Positions 29,165 to 38,876 of a stretch of 64,000 nucleotides of DNA are shown piece by piece. The first letter of the stretch is position 1; each line of letters starts with the position of its first letter. Position numbers and translations under genes: made by a program. Location: assembly GCF_024749045.1 (NCBI RefSeq), contig NZ_CP087184.1:5456001-5520000 (forward strand), in the 5' to 3' direction. The notes below the pieces were generated by a model, which did no database searches, was not told the origin of the DNA, and saw only the letters and a program-made list of their open reading frames with translations. Source of the DNA: Pseudomonas sp. B21-028. Its GTDB lineage: Bacteria > Pseudomonadota > Gammaproteobacteria > Pseudomonadales > Pseudomonadaceae.

Positions 29165-30177
29165 CAGTAGTCCTTCCTCAGGTCCATCCCTGCATATAAA
29201 GAAGCGACTTCATCCTGATAGCCGTTGAACATCAATGTATCGCGCACATTGGGACTGAACAGCCCGCTCGGCAGGCGACGTTCATGCGCCTGGGTCCAAC
29301 GTGGGTGGTCGACCGTCGGATTGACGTTGGCATAGAAGCCGTACTCGTCCGATGCAATGCTTTGCCAGGTCGTCTTGGGCTGCTCGCTGACCAGACTGAT
29401 ACGCACAATGGATTTCACACTTTTGAAACCATACTTCCACGGCACCACCAAGCGAAGCGGTGCGCCGTTCTGGTTCGGCAACTCCCGTCCATACATGCCA
29501 ACCGCGAGGATAGCCAGCGGGTTCATCGCCTCATCCAGTCGCAAGCCCTCTACATAAGGCCAGTCGATCAAGGCGAAGCCGGAGCGCTGGCCGGGCATGG
29601 TCTTGGGATCCTGCAGCGTTTCAAAACGGATGTACCTGGCCTTGGAGGTTGGTTCAACCTGCTTGAGCAGCGCGGAAATGGGGAAGCCAATCCACGGGAT
29701 GACCATCGACCAGGCTTCCACGCAGCGCAGTCGATAGATCCGCTCCTCCAATTGATAGGGCTTCATGAAGTCTTCCAGACCGTAGCGTCCTGGCTTGCCC
29801 ACCTCCCCATCCACCACCACGCTCCAGGGTTCGGTTTTCAGGGACCCGGCGTTGGCCGCCGGATCGCCTTTGTCAGTTCCGAACTCATAGAAGTTGTTGT
29901 AATGGGTGGCATCCTTGAACGGCGTAATCGGTTCATTCTTGACCGTAACCGCGCCCCACTGGGTGGCCGGCAGCTTCTCGGCAAACCAGGACGGCGCCTT
30001 TCCAGGCTCCACGTCGGGGTAACGCGCCACATCGGCAGCGCTCGCCCAACGCGGCAGGCTGCTCACGGCAAGGCCGGCCACGGTTGCTCCCAGCATCTGG
30101 CGACGGGATAGATAGAGGGTCTCGGGGGTGACGTCCGATTCACGGCAGTCGGACGACTTGGGGATCTTGATAAGCAT
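29164..30177 (-). CDS. msrP: Periplasmic protein-methionine-sulfoxide reductase MsrP (molybdoenzyme)
   Basis: The product is 337 residues. A twin-arginine signal is present ([19 protein letters not shown], about 24-42, cleavage after WASA), meaning export of the folded protein with its cofactor. The molybdenum-binding cysteine is Cys152 in [14 protein letters not shown]. The sulfite-oxidase-type fold continues with GPLGVVVPWKYG-like [15 protein letters not shown]. It reduces both stereoisomers of methionine sulfoxide in periplasmic proteins after oxidative damage. Operon with msrQ; ATG start and N-terminus [11 protein letters not shown] are typical. Confidence 0.96.
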   Translation of the reverse strand: MLIKIPKSSDCRESDVTPETLYLSRRQMLGATVAGLAVSSLPRWASAADVARYPDVEPGKAPSWFAEKLPATQWGAVTVKNEPITPFKDATHYNNFYEFGTDKGDPAANAGSLKTEPWSVVVDGEVGKPGRYGLEDFMKPYQLEERIYRLRCVEAWSMVIPWIGFPISALLKQVEPTSKARYIRFETLQDPKTMPGQRSGFALIDWPYVEGLRLDEAMNPLAILAVGMYGRELPNQNGAPLRLVVPWKYGFKSVKSIVRISLVSEQPKTTWQSIASDEYGFYANVNPTVDHPRWTQAHERRLPSGLFSPNVRDTLMFNGYQDEVASLYAGMDLRKDY

Positions 30178-30252
30178 GACAACTCCGCAGTATTGGGGGG
30201 CAGATGCACCAATAGACTGCGGAGTATGGGGGAAATTACATTAAGGCAACGT

Positions 30253-31098
30253 TTAGCGTCGGCGCAGACGCAACAAATATTGCGCCGGTCCGGAAGCGGC
30301 ATAGGCGAGGAACACCAGCAACAGAATCCGCGGAGGATCGCTGAAGACCACCGCGAACACCAGCACCACAGCCAGGATTGCCACGAACGGCACACGCCCC
30401 TTCAGATCCAGCTCCTTGAAGCTGTTGTACTTGATGTTGCTGACCATCAGCATACCGGCCGCCGCCACCAGCAGTGCCACCAGGAAAGACATCTTCGAGC
30501 CCTGGATGCCATAGTCGCTGAACGCCCAGACCACGCCCGCCACGACGCCCGCCGCAGCCGGACTCGCCAGGCCGATGAAGTAACGCTTGTCGGCCTTGCC
30601 GACCTGGGTGTTGAAACGCGCCAGACGCAACGCGGCGCCCGCGACATAAATGAAAGCGACCATCCAGCCGACCTTGCCCATGTCACCCAGCGCCCAACCG
30701 AACGCCAGCAAGGCCGGAGCCACGCCGAAAGCGACCATGTCCGACAGCGAGTCATACTCGGCGCCGAATGCGCTCTGGGTATTGGTCATGCGGGCCACGC
30801 GCCCGTCCAGGCCGTCGAGCACCATGGCGACAAAGATCGCAATGGCGGCGAAAGCAAAATAACGGCTCGCCCCGGCAGTATCACCGGCGCTCAGGGCAGC
30901 CTGGGCGCTCATGGAGCTGATGATGGAATAGAAGCCGGCAAACAGGTTGGCGGTGGTAAACAGATTCGGCAGCAGATAGATGCCACGATGCCGGACCTTA
31001 CGGCCTTCAGCGTCATGACCTTCTTCGACGTGCTCATCGATGGGCAGCATGCTTTCGGCGTCAGGAGCCTGGTTTGGCTCGTCGGGACGTTCGCTCAT
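30253..31098 (-). CDS. pssA: CDP-diacylglycerol--serine O-phosphatidyltransferase
   Basis: The product is 281 residues. The CDP-alcohol phosphotransferase motif D-G-x2-A-R-x8-G-x3-D-x3-D is seen in LDGLDGRVARMTN followed by FGAEYDSLSD. About eight hydrophobic segments; the hydrophilic N-terminus (MSERPDEPNQAPDAESM) is usual for the pseudomonad form. The enzyme makes phosphatidylserine, the precursor of phosphatidylethanolamine, at the inner membrane. A TTTATA complement (31173-31178) gives a TATAAA -10-like box on the minus strand. It is separated from ilvC by a terminator, so it has its own transcript. Confidence 0.95.
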   Translation of the reverse strand: MSERPDEPNQAPDAESMLPIDEHVEEGHDAEGRKVRHRGIYLLPNLFTTANLFAGFYSIISSMSAQAALSAGDTAGASRYFAFAAIAIFVAMVLDGLDGRVARMTNTQSAFGAEYDSLSDMVAFGVAPALLAFGWALGDMGKVGWMVAFIYVAGAALRLARFNTQVGKADKRYFIGLASPAAAGVVAGVVWAFSDYGIQGSKMSFLVALLVAAAGMLMVSNIKYNSFKELDLKGRVPFVAILAVVLVFAVVFSDPPRILLLVFLAYAASGPAQYLLRLRRR

Positions 31099-31202
31099 GG
31101 ACAGTACCTTGCAACGGTGTGAAAAAATTCGACAGGCGTCTGGGACGACGGTTCGGCCGCAAACGATGCAGCTTTATACCAGAAGCCATCGCCCAAACGA
31201 AA

Positions 31203-31227
31203 AAACGCGGCCGAGGCCGCGTTTTTT
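31203..31227 (-). terminator. Terminator of ilvIHC
   Basis: AACGCGGCC-GAG-GCCGCGTT is a perfect 9-bp stem. On the minus strand it lies 20 bases past the ilvC stop with T residues after it; A and T runs on both sides would let it work in either direction. Confidence 0.9.
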
Positions 31228-31243
31228 CGATCAAGTCCGCGAC

Positions 31244-32269
<1,026 letters not shown>

Positions 32270-32305
32270 CTATATCCGGCCGTTCAGGCCATTCGCTAAT
32301 TTGAT

Positions 32306-32797
32306 TTAGATGCTCAGTACTTTGTCGCCACGGGCAATCCCGGTGACGCCACTGCGTACGGTTTCCAGAATCGAGGCAGTGCCGATCGATTGGATGAAGC
32401 TGTCGAGCTTGTCGCTGGTACCGGTCAACTGAACGGTATAGACGCTGGCGCTGACATCGACGATCTGCCCACGATAAATATCGGTAGTGCGTTTGATCTC
32501 GGCGCGCTGGGCGCCGGTGGCCTTGACCTTGACCAGCATCAGTTCGCGCTCGATGTGAGCACTTTCCGACAGGTCCACGAGCTTGACCACCTCGATCAGC
32601 TTGTTCAGGTTCTTGGTGATCTGCTCGATGATTTCATCGTGGCCCACGGTGGTCAGCGTCAGACGCGACAGGGTCGGGTCCTCGGTTGGTGCCACCGTCA
32701 GGCTTTCGATGTTGTAGTTGCGCTGCGAGAACAGGCCCACTACGCGAGACAGAGCACCCGGTTCGTTTTCCAGAAGCAGGGAAATAATATGCCGCAT
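32306..32797 (-). CDS. ilvH: Acetolactate synthase small (regulatory) subunit
   Basis: The product is 163 residues from the ATG at 32797 (MRHIISLLLENEPGALSRVV), the normal IlvH length; the frame extends 10 codons upstream into ilvI. An N-terminal ACT domain (1-75, with NEPGALSRVVGLFSQRNYNI) that binds valine is followed by the ALS_ss C-terminal domain. It activates the catalytic subunit and gives feedback inhibition by valine. It starts 2 bases after the ilvI stop. Confidence 0.97.
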   Translation of the reverse strand: MRHIISLLLENEPGALSRVVGLFSQRNYNIESLTVAPTEDPTLSRLTLTTVGHDEIIEQITKNLNKLIEVVKLVDLSESAHIERELMLVKVKATGAQRAEIKRTTDIYRGQIVDVSASVYTVQLTGTSDKLDSFIQSIGTASILETVRSGVTGIARGDKVLSI

Positions 32798-32799
32798 GA

Positions 32800-34524
32800 T
32801 TAGGTACGCTCCGTCTTGCTCAGCCACATATCGCGCATGGAACCGTCTTTGATCTGCATCGGGTAGACGTGTTCGCTGGTGTCGACCGAAATGTCGATGA
32901 TCACCAGACGATCCTTCATGGCGAACGCCTCCTCCATCTTCGACTTCAGGTCCTTCGATTCCGTGATACGCACGCCGACGTGACCATAGGCCTCGGCCAG
33001 CTTGACGAAATCAGGCAGCGATTCCATGTAGGAGTGCGAGTGACGGCTGCCGTAGCTCATGTCCTGCCATTGGCGAACCATACCCAGCACACCGTTGTTC
33101 AGGATCACTATCTTCACCGGCAAACCGTATTGCAGGCAGGTGGACAGCTCCTGGATGTTCATCTGGATGCTGCCCTCGCCGGTGACGCAGGCGACGTCGA
33201 CATCCGGGAAGCTCAACTTGATGCCCATGGCCGCCGGGAAACCGAAACCCATGGTGCCCAGGCCACCGGAGTTGATCCAGCGGTTGGGCTTGTTGAACTT
33301 GTAGTACTGCGCGGCGAACATCTGGTGCTGGCCCACGTCGGAGGTCACGAAGGCATCGCCCTTGGTCACTTCGCAGAGGGTTTCGATCACGGTCTGCGGC
33401 TTGATCACGCTGCCGTCGCCCTTCTCATAGGGGAACAGGCCACGGTCGCCACGCCACTCATCGACCTGCTTCCACCAACTGGCCACGGACTCCTTGTTCG
33501 GGGTCTCGCCGATTTCCTTGAGGATGGCGACCATTTCGGTCAGGACGCTTTCCACGGGACCGACAATCGGCACGTCTGCCTTGATGGTCTTGGAAATGGA
33601 CGCAGGGTCAATGTCGATGTGGATGATCTTGGCGTTCGGGCAGAATTTCGCCGCACCGTTGATGACCCGGTCGTCGAAGCGCGCGCCAACGGCCAGAATC
33701 ACATCGGCATGGTGCATCGCCAGGTTGGCGGTGTAGCTGCCGTGCATGCCGAGCATACCGATGAACTGACGGTCGGTGCCCGGGAAGGCGCCCAGACCCA
33801 TCAGCGTATTGGTGACCGGCAGATTGAGCATCTTCGCCAGTTCGGTCAGCGGCGCGGAGCCACCACCGAGGATCACGCCACCACCCGAATACAGCACGGG
33901 ACGCTTGGCCGCCAGGAGCATCTCGGCTGCCTTGCGGATCTGTCCGGAGTGACCGCGCACGGCCGGGCTGTAGGAGCGCAGCTTGGCTTTCTTCGGGAAA
34001 ATGTATTCGAATTTCTCGGCCGGGTTGGTCATGTCTTTGGGAACATCGACCACCACCGGACCCGGACGACCGGATTCCGCCAGGTAGAAGGCCTTCTTCA
34101 TGACTTCCGGGATTTCCGACGGGTGCTTGATCATGAAGCTGTGCTTCACGATCGGCCGGGAGATACCGATCATGTCGGTTTCCTGGAACGCATCGGTACC
34201 GACCATGGTGCTGGGCACCTGGCCGGAGATGATCACCATCGGGATGGAGTCCATGTAGGCCGTGGCAATACCGGTGATGGCGTTCGTGGCGCCTGGACCG
34301 GAAGTCACCAACACCACACCGGCCTTACCGGTGGCGCGGGCGTAGCCGTCAGCCATGTGGGTCGCCGCCTGCTCGTGACGAACCAGGATGTGGGTCACTT
34401 CCGGTTCTTTGAACAGGGCATCATAGACATGAAGAAGAGCACCACCCGGGTACCCGTAGATATATTTGACGCCTTCGTCACGCAAAAAGCGGACGAGCAT
34501 CTCACCGCCAGATAAAAGCTCCAC
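32800..34524 (-). CDS. ilvI: Acetolactate synthase large (catalytic) subunit
   Basis: The product is 574 residues when translation starts at GTG 34524 (read [13 protein letters not shown]); AGAGGTG lies 6 bases before it, whereas the earlier GTG at 34533 overlaps that site. The thiamine diphosphate enzyme layout is complete: [12 protein letters not shown] at the N-terminus with the catalytic Glu in [18 protein letters not shown], and the cofactor motif from [12 protein letters not shown] to LNNGVLGM. Condenses pyruvate to acetolactate, the first common step to valine, leucine and isoleucine. First gene of ilvIHC. Confidence 0.97.
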   Translation of the reverse strand: MELLSGGEMLVRFLRDEGVKYIYGYPGGALLHVYDALFKEPEVTHILVRHEQAATHMADGYARATGKAGVVLVTSGPGATNAITGIATAYMDSIPMVIISGQVPSTMVGTDAFQETDMIGISRPIVKHSFMIKHPSEIPEVMKKAFYLAESGRPGPVVVDVPKDMTNPAEKFEYIFPKKAKLRSYSPAVRGHSGQIRKAAEMLLAAKRPVLYSGGGVILGGGSAPLTELAKMLNLPVTNTLMGLGAFPGTDRQFIGMLGMHGSYTANLAMHHADVILAVGARFDDRVINGAAKFCPNAKIIHIDIDPASISKTIKADVPIVGPVESVLTEMVAILKEIGETPNKESVASWWKQVDEWRGDRGLFPYEKGDGSVIKPQTVIETLCEVTKGDAFVTSDVGQHQMFAAQYYKFNKPNRWINSGGLGTMGFGFPAAMGIKLSFPDVDVACVTGEGSIQMNIQELSTCLQYGLPVKIVILNNGVLGMVRQWQDMSYGSRHSHSYMESLPDFVKLAEAYGHVGVRITESKDLKSKMEEAFAMKDRLVIIDISVDTSEHVYPMQIKDGSMRDMWLSKTERT

Positions 34525-34558
34525 GTTGTTCACCTCTAAAACGCCAGAATACCGCCCC

Positions 34559-34603
34559 TCAAAAGGGGACGGGTCTTAATAGGTTTACTTCTCGGCAGAG
34601 CAT
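34559..34603 (-). other. Candidate 14-codon leader peptide and hairpin before ilvI
   Basis: On the minus strand an ATG at 34601-34603 opens [14 protein letters not shown], containing CTC, GTA, CTA, TTA and GTC codons, of which CTA, TTA and GTA are rare in this genome. Its stop falls in the hairpin formed by CCGTCCCC...GGGGCGG (about 34551-34572) just ahead of ilvI. This looks like a branched-chain amino acid leader, but there is no evident ribosome site and no T run after the hairpin. Low confidence. Confidence 0.25.
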
Positions 34604-34789
34604 GAGCGACGGTGGTCGCCGACTACGTCAGCACTGACTGAGCAAGTATTGGGATCGTCCCAAGTGTTGCGGGCCTTTCCCACCCAGCGCGAGGTAACGC
34701 GTTGCGGGTGTAACAGGTCGACGCGGATATGCGCCTCATGATCTGCCGAGTGGGCCTGCTTCTGGCAGTCCCTCTACAGCGGACTTTGG

Positions 34790-34818
34790 ATTCTTCTGTT
34801 TCGCCTTCTGCAAGTCAA
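34790..34818 (-). promoter_or_regulatory. Candidate ilvIHC promoter
   Basis: On the minus strand TTGACT (34813-34818), 17 bases, AAGAAT (34790-34795). It would give a leader of about 260 bases before ilvI. The 34525-34924 gap otherwise holds only the candidate leader described separately. Confidence 0.4.
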
Positions 34819-34924
34819 GTCGTCTATGTGCTTTATTCGAAGTAAGCGCATGAGAACGCAAGAAAAAACCTTTAAACGGCAACTGTGTTAGCTTCAATTG
34901 CGCAACCCATGACAAGGAAACAGC

Positions 34925-35347
34925 ATGCGAATGTTCCTACTGACGGCCAGCCTGCTGGTTGGCCTGAGCCCGATGTGCATGGCCGGTCAGATCTACAAAT
35001 GGGTGGACGCCCAGGGGGTGACCCACTTCAGCGCCCAGCCGCCAGACGGCACAGGGGCCACGACCGTGATCAAGTCTTCACCGTCCGTCGGCAAACCGCC
35101 CGAGCCACCACCCGCCGGCACCATTGGCGATCAGAAGGCCATTGACGAACAGGTCAAGCAGCAGGTGGCCGACCAGGAAGCCCAGCTCAAGGTGTTTTGC
35201 GAACAGGCCCGGACCAACCTCGCGCAATTGAAGAACAACCCGCGGGTCCGTGAAGATGTGGAAGGGGAAATGCGCCGCCTCTCGGACGAGGAGCGACGCC
35301 AGCGAATCGACGAAACGCGCAAACAGATAGAGGAACACTGCCAGTGA
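34925..35347 (+). CDS. DUF4124 domain-containing exported protein
   Basis: The product is 140 residues. A signal peptide (MRMFLLTASLLVGLSPMCMA) precedes the DUF4124 module GQIYKWVDAQGVTHFSAQPP (about 21-40), a small beta unit common in exported proteins of pseudomonads. The rest is a proline-rich linker and a charged helix with EEQVKQQVADQEAQLKVFCE-like residues that could form a coiled coil. Function is unknown. A purine-rich AAGGAAA lies upstream. Convergent with yqcC, 6 bases apart. Confidence 0.87.
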   Translation: MRMFLLTASLLVGLSPMCMAGQIYKWVDAQGVTHFSAQPPDGTGATTVIKSSPSVGKPPEPPPAGTIGDQKAIDEQVKQQVADQEAQLKVFCEQARTNLAQLKNNPRVREDVEGEMRRLSDEERRQRIDETRKQIEEHCQ

Positions 35348-35353
35348 CGGCAG

Positions 35354-35683
35354 TCAGCTGACGTCGCTGATCAACCGGTCGAACTGCGACAGCAGCCGCT
35401 GCAACTCGATGCCCTGCCCTGGTCGCTGGGCATAGACCATTTCCGCCATGGCAAGGATGCCCGAGGCGTTGGGCAGCGGCAGGTCGTTTTCCAGGATGGC
35501 TTTCATCCGTGGCAGGAAAATCCACTGCAACCATTGTTCGAAGTCCAGGGTGTCGACCGCGAACGGCTCGACACTGGCCAGCGCTTCGGCCGAAGGCGAA
35601 ACGCTGCTCCACCAGCCCTGGACCCGCAATTCCCGCTCGATCAGCAGCAGCTGATCGGCGATCTGGGGAAAACGCGTGTCCAT
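35354..35683 (-). CDS. yqcC: YqcC family protein
   Basis: The product is 109 residues, all-helical. The family pattern is clear: QIADQLLLIERELRVQGWW near the N-terminus, EPFAVDTLDFEQWLQWIFLP in the middle, then MKAILENDLPLPNASGILAMAEMVY. YqcC (DUF446) is a small four-helix protein often encoded beside tRNA pseudouridine synthase truC in enterobacteria; its role is not established. Here it shares one base with the end of the upstream lpoP gene, so it belongs to the mrcB-lpoP operon. Confidence 0.9.
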   Translation of the reverse strand: MDTRFPQIADQLLLIERELRVQGWWSSVSPSAEALASVEPFAVDTLDFEQWLQWIFLPRMKAILENDLPLPNASGILAMAEMVYAQRPGQGIELQRLLSQFDRLISDVS

Positions 35684-36402
35684 CAGAGCGAAACCTTGGC
35701 CTTCTGGCGGGCCAGCGCCGCGCCAGCCGAATCGCCCTGCTTCTCACGCGCCTGGGCGATCAGCTCCCACAGGCTGGCCTGAAGGGCCGGACGACCGCTG
35801 GCGAGCGTCAGACCACGACGGGCCAGTTGTTCGGCTTGCGGTGCATCGCCTTGGGCCATGCGCACCTGAGCCAGGCGATAAAGAACCTGGGGTTCCCGCG
35901 GCGCTACGCGCTGGGCGCGCTCCAGGCTGGAAGAGGCACCGTTGAGGTCGCCACTGGACTGTTGCTGTTGGGCGGTGGTCAGCAGCGCTAGCACCGGGCC
36001 ATCCAGTTGTTCATCGGCGGACAGGCCACCGGAGCCGGCCGACGGAATGCTGCCGGGCGAGGCAGGCGTGCCGTAGCTGCCCTGATTGATCGGCGAGGTT
36101 TCGATAGGGCCCGGCGTGATGGGGCCGGGCGTGATCGGCGTAGTGCTGATCGGCGCCGAGGTCGTGGCACCGCCGCCGGGCACCATCACGACCACACCGG
36201 TGTCACCTTGAGGAATCGCCTGGGCCTGGCCTTGCGCCGGTCGTCTCACCGTTGTTTGACGGAAACCGCCGTTGGCCGACACCCTTTCACTGTTGGAGAC
36301 GGCAGTGCCGGAATCGACAACCGGAATCGAACCGCGCTGTACGGTCGAGCAACCACTGAGCAAAGCCACGGCAGTTACCGCTGGAATCAACCACTTGTTC
36401 AC
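35683..36402 (-). CDS. lpoP: TPR lipoprotein, activator of PBP1b (LpoP)
   Basis: The product is 239 residues. The lipoprotein signal MNKWLIPAVTAVALLSGCST has its lipobox cysteine at residue 18. A Thr/Pro/Gly-rich flexible linker (about 65-115, with PITPGPITPGPIETSPI) is followed by TPR repeats (about 125-225; DLNGASSSLERAQRVAPREP and GDAPQAEQLARRGLTLA). This is the architecture of LpoP, the outer-membrane lipoprotein that reaches through the peptidoglycan and stimulates PBP1b in P. aeruginosa. It lies 16 bases downstream of mrcB on the same strand, as in that species. Confidence 0.9.
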   Translation of the reverse strand: MNKWLIPAVTAVALLSGCSTVQRGSIPVVDSGTAVSNSERVSANGGFRQTTVRRPAQGQAQAIPQGDTGVVVMVPGGGATTSAPISTTPITPGPITPGPIETSPINQGSYGTPASPGSIPSAGSGGLSADEQLDGPVLALLTTAQQQQSSGDLNGASSSLERAQRVAPREPQVLYRLAQVRMAQGDAPQAEQLARRGLTLASGRPALQASLWELIAQAREKQGDSAGAALARQKAKVSL

Positions 36403-36418
36403 GTGAAACCCTCTTTGC

Positions 36419-38737
36419 TTAATTCATCCAGTCCTTGACCCAATCCATCACCGAATCGGCTGGATTCTGTCCGCCGCAGGCGGCACCGGGAGGTGGTTCG
36501 CTGCCGCGAATATACGGCATCTGCACCGCGCCCGGGCAATTGGCATCGGAGCCTTGTCCGGTGCGCGAATCGACCCAGGCCTGAACGATGTTGTCCGGCT
36601 GCGGCATGTCCAGCGGCAATGGGTCGGCCTTGCGCATGAAGCTGGTCCAGACCTGCAATGCGCCGGTGGCGCCGGTGAACGGCGTCTTGCCGTTGTCGTC
36701 GCGGCCGAGCCAGACCACGGCCAGCAGGTCCTGGCTGAAACCGGCGAACCAGCTGTCACGGGAATCGTTACTGGTACCGGTCTTGCCCGCCAGCGTCAGG
36801 GTCCGGGGCAGCACGTTATAGACCGAGCTGCCGGTACCTTCACGCATGACCCGCTGCATGGCGCTCTGGATCAGGTAGATAGAACCCGGATCGAAACGCT
36901 GCTGGATCTGGAACGGATAACGCTTGAGCGGCTCGCCGTCGGCGGTGAGCACGCTACGGATCCCGCGCATCGGTGTATTGAAGCCGCCGTTGGCCAGCGT
37001 CTGGTACATGGCCGCGACTTCGATCGGCGTGAGGCCACCGGCCCCCAGCAGCATCGACGGGAAGGCCGGCAACTCGCGGCTGACCCCCAGGCGCGCCAGC
37101 GTCTTGAGCACGTTCGGCACACCGACTTCCAGCCCCAGGCGAGCCGTGGACAGGTTGTAGGAATGCGCCAGCCCCTGATACAGAAAAACCGTACCGTGGG
37201 AGCGCCGGTCATAGTTCTGCGGTTTCCACACCTGGCCGTCCGCGCCCTTGACCGAGAACGCCTCGTCCGACAGCCAACTGGTCAGGGTGTACTGACTTGG
37301 TTTTTCCAGGGCGGTGAGGTACACCGCCGGCTTGATCAACGAACCGATCGGGCGCACGGCATCCAGGGCCCGGTTGAAACCGGCGAAACTGGCCTGGCGA
37401 CTGCCGATCATGGCCTGGACTTCGCCGGTTTCCGGGTTGGTCACCACCATGGCTGCTTCCACGTCCTCGGCACCCTTGCGTCCGCCGAGGCGTTTGAACG
37501 TGTCCTCTACCGACGCTTCGGCTTTCATCTGCAGGATCGGGTCGAAACTGGTGAAGATCCGCAGGCCTTCTTCGGTCAAGTCTTCGTCGCGATAGTCTTC
37601 ACGCAGTTGCCGCTTGACCAGGTCGAGGAAACCGGGGAACGAGCTGTCCGCCAGACTGCCGCGCTTGGTCACGCCCAGAGGCATCTTCTTCGCCGCTTCG
37701 ACCTGCTCGGCCGTCGCCACGCCTTGTTGTTGCAGCAGGTCGAGCACCAGGTTGCGACGTTCGAGGGCCCGCTCCGGATTACGCCGCGGGTTGTAGGAAG
37801 ACGGCCCCTTGACCATGCCCACCAGCAATGCCACCTGATGCAGCTTGAGCTCGGACAATGGCTGGCTGAAGAAGAACTGGCTGGCGAGGCCGAAACCGTG
37901 CACCGCCCGTTGCCCGTCCTGGCCGATGAAGACCTCGTTGAGGTATGCCTCGAGGATCTCCTGCTTGTCGTAATGCAGCTCCAGCAACAGCGCCATCATG
38001 GCTTCGGTGAGCTTGCGGCTGAGGCTGCGCTCGTTGGTCAGGTAGAAGTTCTTGACCAACTGCTGAGTCAGCGTACTGCCGCCCTGGCGCATATGCCCCG
38101 AGGACGTGTTGACCCAGATGGCCCGGGCAATCGACTTGGGCGAGACGCCGAAGTGATGGTAGAAATCCCGGTCTTCGACGGCGACCAGCGTATCGATCAG
38201 GAACGGCGGCACCTGGTCGATCTTGATCAGGATCCGGTCTTCGAGGTTCTTCGGGTACAGGCCGCCGATCAACAGCGGCTCGAGGCGCACCACCGAAAGA
38301 CTGGCATTGTTGGCGCCCGTCAGCGCGGCCACGTAGTCGCCGGAAAACCGCACGCGCACCGCTTGCGCCTGTTCCATGCCTTCGTAGAACTGAAAGCCAC
38401 GGGTATTGAGATCGACAGTGTTGCCATTGACGGAAGCTTCGCCCGGGCCGTTGGCCACGCTTTCACGGCGATAGCCCAGGGCATCGAGTTCGGTGAGGAA
38501 ATCGTCCTTGCTCAGCTTCTGTCCGACGAACAGCTCCAGCGGTCTGGCGTAGACCTTGGCCGGGATCGTCCAGCGCTTGCCGGAGAACTTCTCCTGGACC
38601 ACCGCATCGAGGTAGACGGCAAAACCGGCAAGCACGACGAGGCCCACCAGGCCGAGTTTAAGGGCCCAGCCCAGCCAGGGCCGCAGGCGGCTGGCGGGTG
38701 GTTTCTTGGGGGTACGAGAGGATCGGGTACGAGTCAT
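36419..38737 (-). CDS. mrcB: Penicillin-binding protein 1b, bifunctional glycosyltransferase/transpeptidase
   Basis: The product is 772 residues. A short basic cytoplasmic tail and one membrane helix (about 24-46) lead to a UB2H domain, a GT51 glycosyltransferase domain (VEDRDFYHHFG, with QGGSTLTQQLVKNFYL) and a transpeptidase domain with the active-site SLIK in RPIGSLIKP, the SYN motif in HSYNLSTA, and the KTGT motif in AGKTGTSND. It polymerises and cross-links peptidoglycan at the inner membrane. First gene of the mrcB-lpoP-yqcC operon; divergent from the kinase-fusion gene. Confidence 0.98.
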   Translation of the reverse strand: MTRTRSSRTPKKPPASRLRPWLGWALKLGLVGLVVLAGFAVYLDAVVQEKFSGKRWTIPAKVYARPLELFVGQKLSKDDFLTELDALGYRRESVANGPGEASVNGNTVDLNTRGFQFYEGMEQAQAVRVRFSGDYVAALTGANNASLSVVRLEPLLIGGLYPKNLEDRILIKIDQVPPFLIDTLVAVEDRDFYHHFGVSPKSIARAIWVNTSSGHMRQGGSTLTQQLVKNFYLTNERSLSRKLTEAMMALLLELHYDKQEILEAYLNEVFIGQDGQRAVHGFGLASQFFFSQPLSELKLHQVALLVGMVKGPSSYNPRRNPERALERRNLVLDLLQQQGVATAEQVEAAKKMPLGVTKRGSLADSSFPGFLDLVKRQLREDYRDEDLTEEGLRIFTSFDPILQMKAEASVEDTFKRLGGRKGAEDVEAAMVVTNPETGEVQAMIGSRQASFAGFNRALDAVRPIGSLIKPAVYLTALEKPSQYTLTSWLSDEAFSVKGADGQVWKPQNYDRRSHGTVFLYQGLAHSYNLSTARLGLEVGVPNVLKTLARLGVSRELPAFPSMLLGAGGLTPIEVAAMYQTLANGGFNTPMRGIRSVLTADGEPLKRYPFQIQQRFDPGSIYLIQSAMQRVMREGTGSSVYNVLPRTLTLAGKTGTSNDSRDSWFAGFSQDLLAVVWLGRDDNGKTPFTGATGALQVWTSFMRKADPLPLDMPQPDNIVQAWVDSRTGQGSDANCPGAVQMPYIRGSEPPPGAACGGQNPADSVMDWVKDWMN

Positions 38738-38876
38738 GGCGGCGGATTATACGCACTTTGCGGTGGTTCAACATGAGCCCGATAAGCTGCGTGATGCGCG
38801 GACCATCCGGTTTGCGTTAACGCAGCTTGCCGCCATAATGACGGCCTTGAATTTTCCAGACTCTGAAGGATCGCCT

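Noticed and set aside
32869..34515. A 548-codon open frame antisense to ilvI
   Set aside because: ilvI is certain from its motifs, and the opposite frame is His/Gly/Asp-rich with no family match.
36554..38776. A 740-codon open frame antisense to mrcB
   Set aside because: Exactly covers mrcB and has the amino-acid bias of a reverse frame.
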